Below, in pieces: positions 16,924-18,613 of a DNA stretch of 18,613 nt. The notes beneath the pieces were generated by a model. That model was not told where the DNA came from, made no database searches, and saw only the letters and a program-made list of their open reading frames with translations. Made by a program: the position numbers and the translations under genes. This stretch comes from DASRSS01 sp035765515 (GTDB lineage: Bacteria; Actinomycetota; Actinomycetes; Mycobacteriales; Jatrophihabitantaceae): contig DASTXN010000086.1 of the NCBI GenBank assembly GCA_035765515.1, positions 1 to 18,613 on the forward strand. Reading direction: 5' to 3'. Numbering within the stretch: the first letter of the stretch is position 1; every line of letters begins with the position of its first letter.

Positions 16924-18243
16924 ATGACAGGCGCGTTCAGGTCCGCTGAGGGCGGCGGGTTTGGTTCTACGTTTCGAGCTGTGAGCGACACGAGCGGCGT
17001 GACTCTGCCGGACCGGATCGGCGTCGGGGTGCTGACGCGGCTGATTCCGCGCGATCTGGTCGATGACGTTCTGGTCGAGGTCGGGCGCGTCGAGCAGCGT
17101 CGCCGGTTGTTGCCGGCCCGGGTGGTCGTCTACTACGTGCTGGCGTTGTGTCTGTTCTTCGGCGACGCCTACGAGGAGGTGATGCGCAAGCTGGTCGGCG
17201 GGCTGCAGTGGCTGCATTCCTGGGACACGCGGTGGGACGTGCCGACGGCCAGCGCACTGTGTCAGGCCCGACAGCGGCTCGGTGAGGAACCACTTCGGGC
17301 GCTGTTCGATCGGGTCGCTGCGCCGATGCTCGAGGCCGGCACCGGCCCGGGCTGGTGCGGGCCGTGGCGGGTGATGGCCATCGACGGCGTGATCTTGGAT
17401 ATGCCCGATACCGTCGAGAACGTTGAGCAGTTCGGCCGCTCGGGCAACCATCTAGCCGACAGCCCGTTTCCGCAGGCCCGGGTCGTGATGCTGGCCGAGT
17501 GCGGAACCCGGGCGGTCGTGTCGGCCGAGATCGGCGGCTGCCACGACGGCGAGCGAGATCTGGCCTGGGGGTTCCTGGACCGGATCGATGATCAGATGCT
17601 CGTGCTGGCCGATCGTGGCTTCTACAGCTACGAGTTCTGGCAGCAGGTCCGCGCCACCGGCGCACAGACGCTTTGGCGGGTCAAGACCCAGATCGTGCTG
17701 CCGGTCCAGAAACGACTACCCGATGGCTCCTATCTGTCCGCGCTGGTCCCCAAGAGCATGCGTAGCGCAGTGGCCGGCGGCAAGGCCCGCCGTCTGGACC
17801 GTTACGAGATCCCGGTGCGGGTCATCGACTACACCATCACCAACCGGTCCACGGACAGCCAGCCCGACGCCGAACCGGAGACGATCCGGCTGGTCACTTC
17901 GATTCTGGATCACGAACTCGCCCCGGCCGCCGAACTGGCCGCGCTCTACCACCAACGGTGGGAGATCGAACTGGCGCTCGATGAGATCCAGACCCACCAG
18001 ATGGGCCGGCCACGAGTGCTGCGCTCACGCTCGCCGCAGATGGTCAAGCAGGAGATCTGGGCATTACTGCTGAGCCACTACGCGATCCGGCACCTGATCT
18101 ATGAAGCCGCCGATCAGACCGACTCCGACCCGGACCGGGTCTCCTTCATGCGCACACTTCGGATCGTGCGCCGCCAGGTCACCGACCAGGCGGCATTTTC
18201 CCCCCGGCAGACTCAGCGGCGCGATCAAAACGACGATCGCTGA
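16924..18243 (+). CDS. IS4-family transposase, C-terminus altered by frameshift
   Basis: DDE transposase of 439 residues in this frame. It has the IS4 N-terminal domain (LPDRIGVGVLTRLIPRDLVDDVL... ARVVVYYVLALCLFF) and catalytic Asp154 in MAIDGVILDMPDT, Asp230 in VLADRGFYSYEF and Glu349 in YHQRWEIELALDEI. In the IS4 Y-R-E-K signature the Tyr, Arg and Glu are at 342, 345 and 349, but the final Lys position is Gln356. The frame leaves the family-like sequence at a T4C6 run (18196-18205): after TDQAAF this frame gives SPRQTQRRDQNDDR and stops. The +1 frame continues FPPGRLSGAIKTTIAEIVQR to 18403. A GTG at 16981 is a possible start closer to the conserved part. The transposase may be inactive. Confidence 0.85.
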   Translation: MTGAFRSAEGGGFGSTFRAVSDTSGVTLPDRIGVGVLTRLIPRDLVDDVLVEVGRVEQRRRLLPARVVVYYVLALCLFFGDAYEEVMRKLVGGLQWLHSWDTRWDVPTASALCQARQRLGEEPLRALFDRVAAPMLEAGTGPGWCGPWRVMAIDGVILDMPDTVENVEQFGRSGNHLADSPFPQARVVMLAECGTRAVVSAEIGGCHDGERDLAWGFLDRIDDQMLVLADRGFYSYEFWQQVRATGAQTLWRVKTQIVLPVQKRLPDGSYLSALVPKSMRSAVAGGKARRLDRYEIPVRVIDYTITNRSTDSQPDAEPETIRLVTSILDHELAPAAELAALYHQRWEIELALDEIQTHQMGRPRVLRSRSPQMVKQEIWALLLSHYAIRHLIYEAADQTDSDPDRVSFMRTLRIVRRQVTDQAAFSPRQTQRRDQNDDR

Positions 18244-18403
18244 GATCGTTCAACGCCTCAATCCGACGCGCCGTCAGCGCAGCTGCCCCCGCGCGATCAA
18301 ACGCGGACGACTCAAGAATCAGCGCGTCAAACGAGTCGACGACAAGATCATCAATCACGACCGACCAGCGGAAATCAGACTCCTACGACCACGTCGTAAC
18401 TGA
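18197..18403 (+). pseudogene. Displaced C-terminal segment of the IS4 transposase
   Basis: Frame +1 relative to the transposase reads FPPGRLSGAIKTTIAEIVQR, then LNPTRRQRSCPRAIKRGRL and RVKRVDDK. This is the usual basic tail of this transposase group. Its TGA (18401-18403) lies inside the right terminal repeat. Removing one T from the T4C6 run restores one continuous protein of about 492 residues. Confidence 0.75.
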
Positions 18404-18413
18404 ACGGCATTGG
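18397..18413 (+). repeat. IS right terminal inverted repeat (core)
   Basis: TAACTGAACGGCATTGG, the reverse complement of 16820-16836. With two mismatches the match extends outward to 18420. Confidence 0.9.
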
Positions 18414-18613
18414 CAACGATGGCCCGGGGACGCAACCGCGCATGCCTACGACGCGGCCCGGATCGCCGAACACACCCGGGCGCAACTCATCGCACGGCGC
18501 CAGCCGTTCATTGCAGAGACCGTCTTCTCGCATCCGGCCAAACTTGACCTTGTGCGCGCGGCGCAGGCCGCCGATTTCATGGTCGCGCTGCACGTCCTGC
18601 TCGTTCCCGAACA
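18414..18613 (+). pseudogene. Zeta-toxin-like / predicted P-loop kinase, truncated at the 5' end by the IS
   Basis: An open frame directly after the IS reads QRWPGDATAHAYDAARIAEH, then QPFIAETVFSHPAKLDLVRA and ADFMVALHVLLVPE, and runs off the window. I recognise this as the middle of an actinobacterial zeta-toxin-like kinase (predicted ATPase, COG4185 type): the AYDAARIA and FIAETVFSHPSKL-like motifs follow the P-loop and NADEIA segment in intact members. The first 40-50 residues, including the P-loop GxxGxGKS, are missing, and the sequence left of the IS does not supply them. The frame has no convincing start codon at the junction. Zeta-type kinases phosphorylate nucleotide-sugar precursors in some toxin-antitoxin systems; activity is not expected from this remnant. 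Confidence 0.72.

Larger units (their letters stand above)
16813..18420 (+). mobile_element. IS4-family insertion sequence, about 1.6 kb
   Basis: One transposase gene is bounded by terminal inverted repeats. The core is a perfect 17-bp pair: CCAATGCCGTTCAGTTA at 16820-16836 and its complement at 18397-18413. Allowing two mismatches extends it to 24 bp (16813-16836 and 18397-18420). The true ends may be 16820/18413, because the bases from 18414 read in frame as part of the interrupted kinase gene. The transposase stop in the alternative frame falls inside the right repeat, as is common in compact elements. No convincing target-site duplication flanks either choice of ends; only CGATGG recurs nearby (16807-16812 and 18417-18422), at asymmetric distances. 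Confidence 0.88.

Noticed and set aside
16807..18422. CGATGG on both sides of the IS as a target duplication
   Set aside because: The two copies are at unequal distances from the inverted repeats (7 bases outside the 17-bp core on the left, 3 on the right) and are only 6 bp, so chance is likely.

Overview
The window looks like chromosome from a high-GC actinobacterium. It is GC-rich throughout, with many GTG starts, 1- or 4-base stop/start overlaps, mycobacterial-type lipoproteins and several apparently leaderless promoters. The gene set (uppS, glyS, dus, ppdK, dgt, dnaG, tRNA-Asn) is standard actinobacterial housekeeping. The genus cannot be fixed by eye.

Left part (1-2958): a 31-bp tandem repeat runs off the left edge. 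It sits just upstream of an LppX/LprG-type lipoprotein gene. That gene converges, with a 9-bp gap, on a minus-strand gene for an arylsulfotransferase-like exported lipoprotein.

Central housekeeping block (3055-15440, all plus strand): uppS, a small ABM-domain protein and a PAP2-type membrane phosphatase/transferase form a tightly coupled operon that suggests lipid-carrier or envelope lipid metabolism. glyS follows with its own promoter inside the PAP2 gene. A vapBC toxin-antitoxin pair lies between glyS and a tRNA-dihydrouridine synthase gene and overlaps the latter by 4 bases. Next come ppdK (pyruvate phosphate dikinase), a YbjN-family gene, dgt (dNTP triphosphohydrolase), dnaG (primase) and a conserved actinobacterial-type gene of unknown function. 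A small minus-strand YtxH-like gene and a tRNA-Asn gene close the block.

Right part (15849-18613) is accessory DNA downstream of the tRNA. It holds a small exported protein with an acidic/basic 11-residue repeat (33-bp DNA repeat), apparently frameshifted at a G6 run. Then comes a gene-free stretch with an imperfect ~90-bp direct repeat. Last is an IS4-family insertion sequence with 24-bp terminal inverted repeats, whose transposase is frameshifted at a T4C6 run. The IS abuts a zeta-toxin-like kinase gene that lacks its N-terminal P-loop part and is cut by the right window edge. The IS has no clear target duplication and the missing N-terminal half is not on its left side, so a rearrangement is likely.

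No clearly new multi-gene system was found. The most notable points are the vapBC insertion coupled to dus, the homopolymer-frameshifted repeat protein, the IS/zeta-toxin junction, and the run of GTG starts placed 6-7 nt after a TANNNT hexamer.
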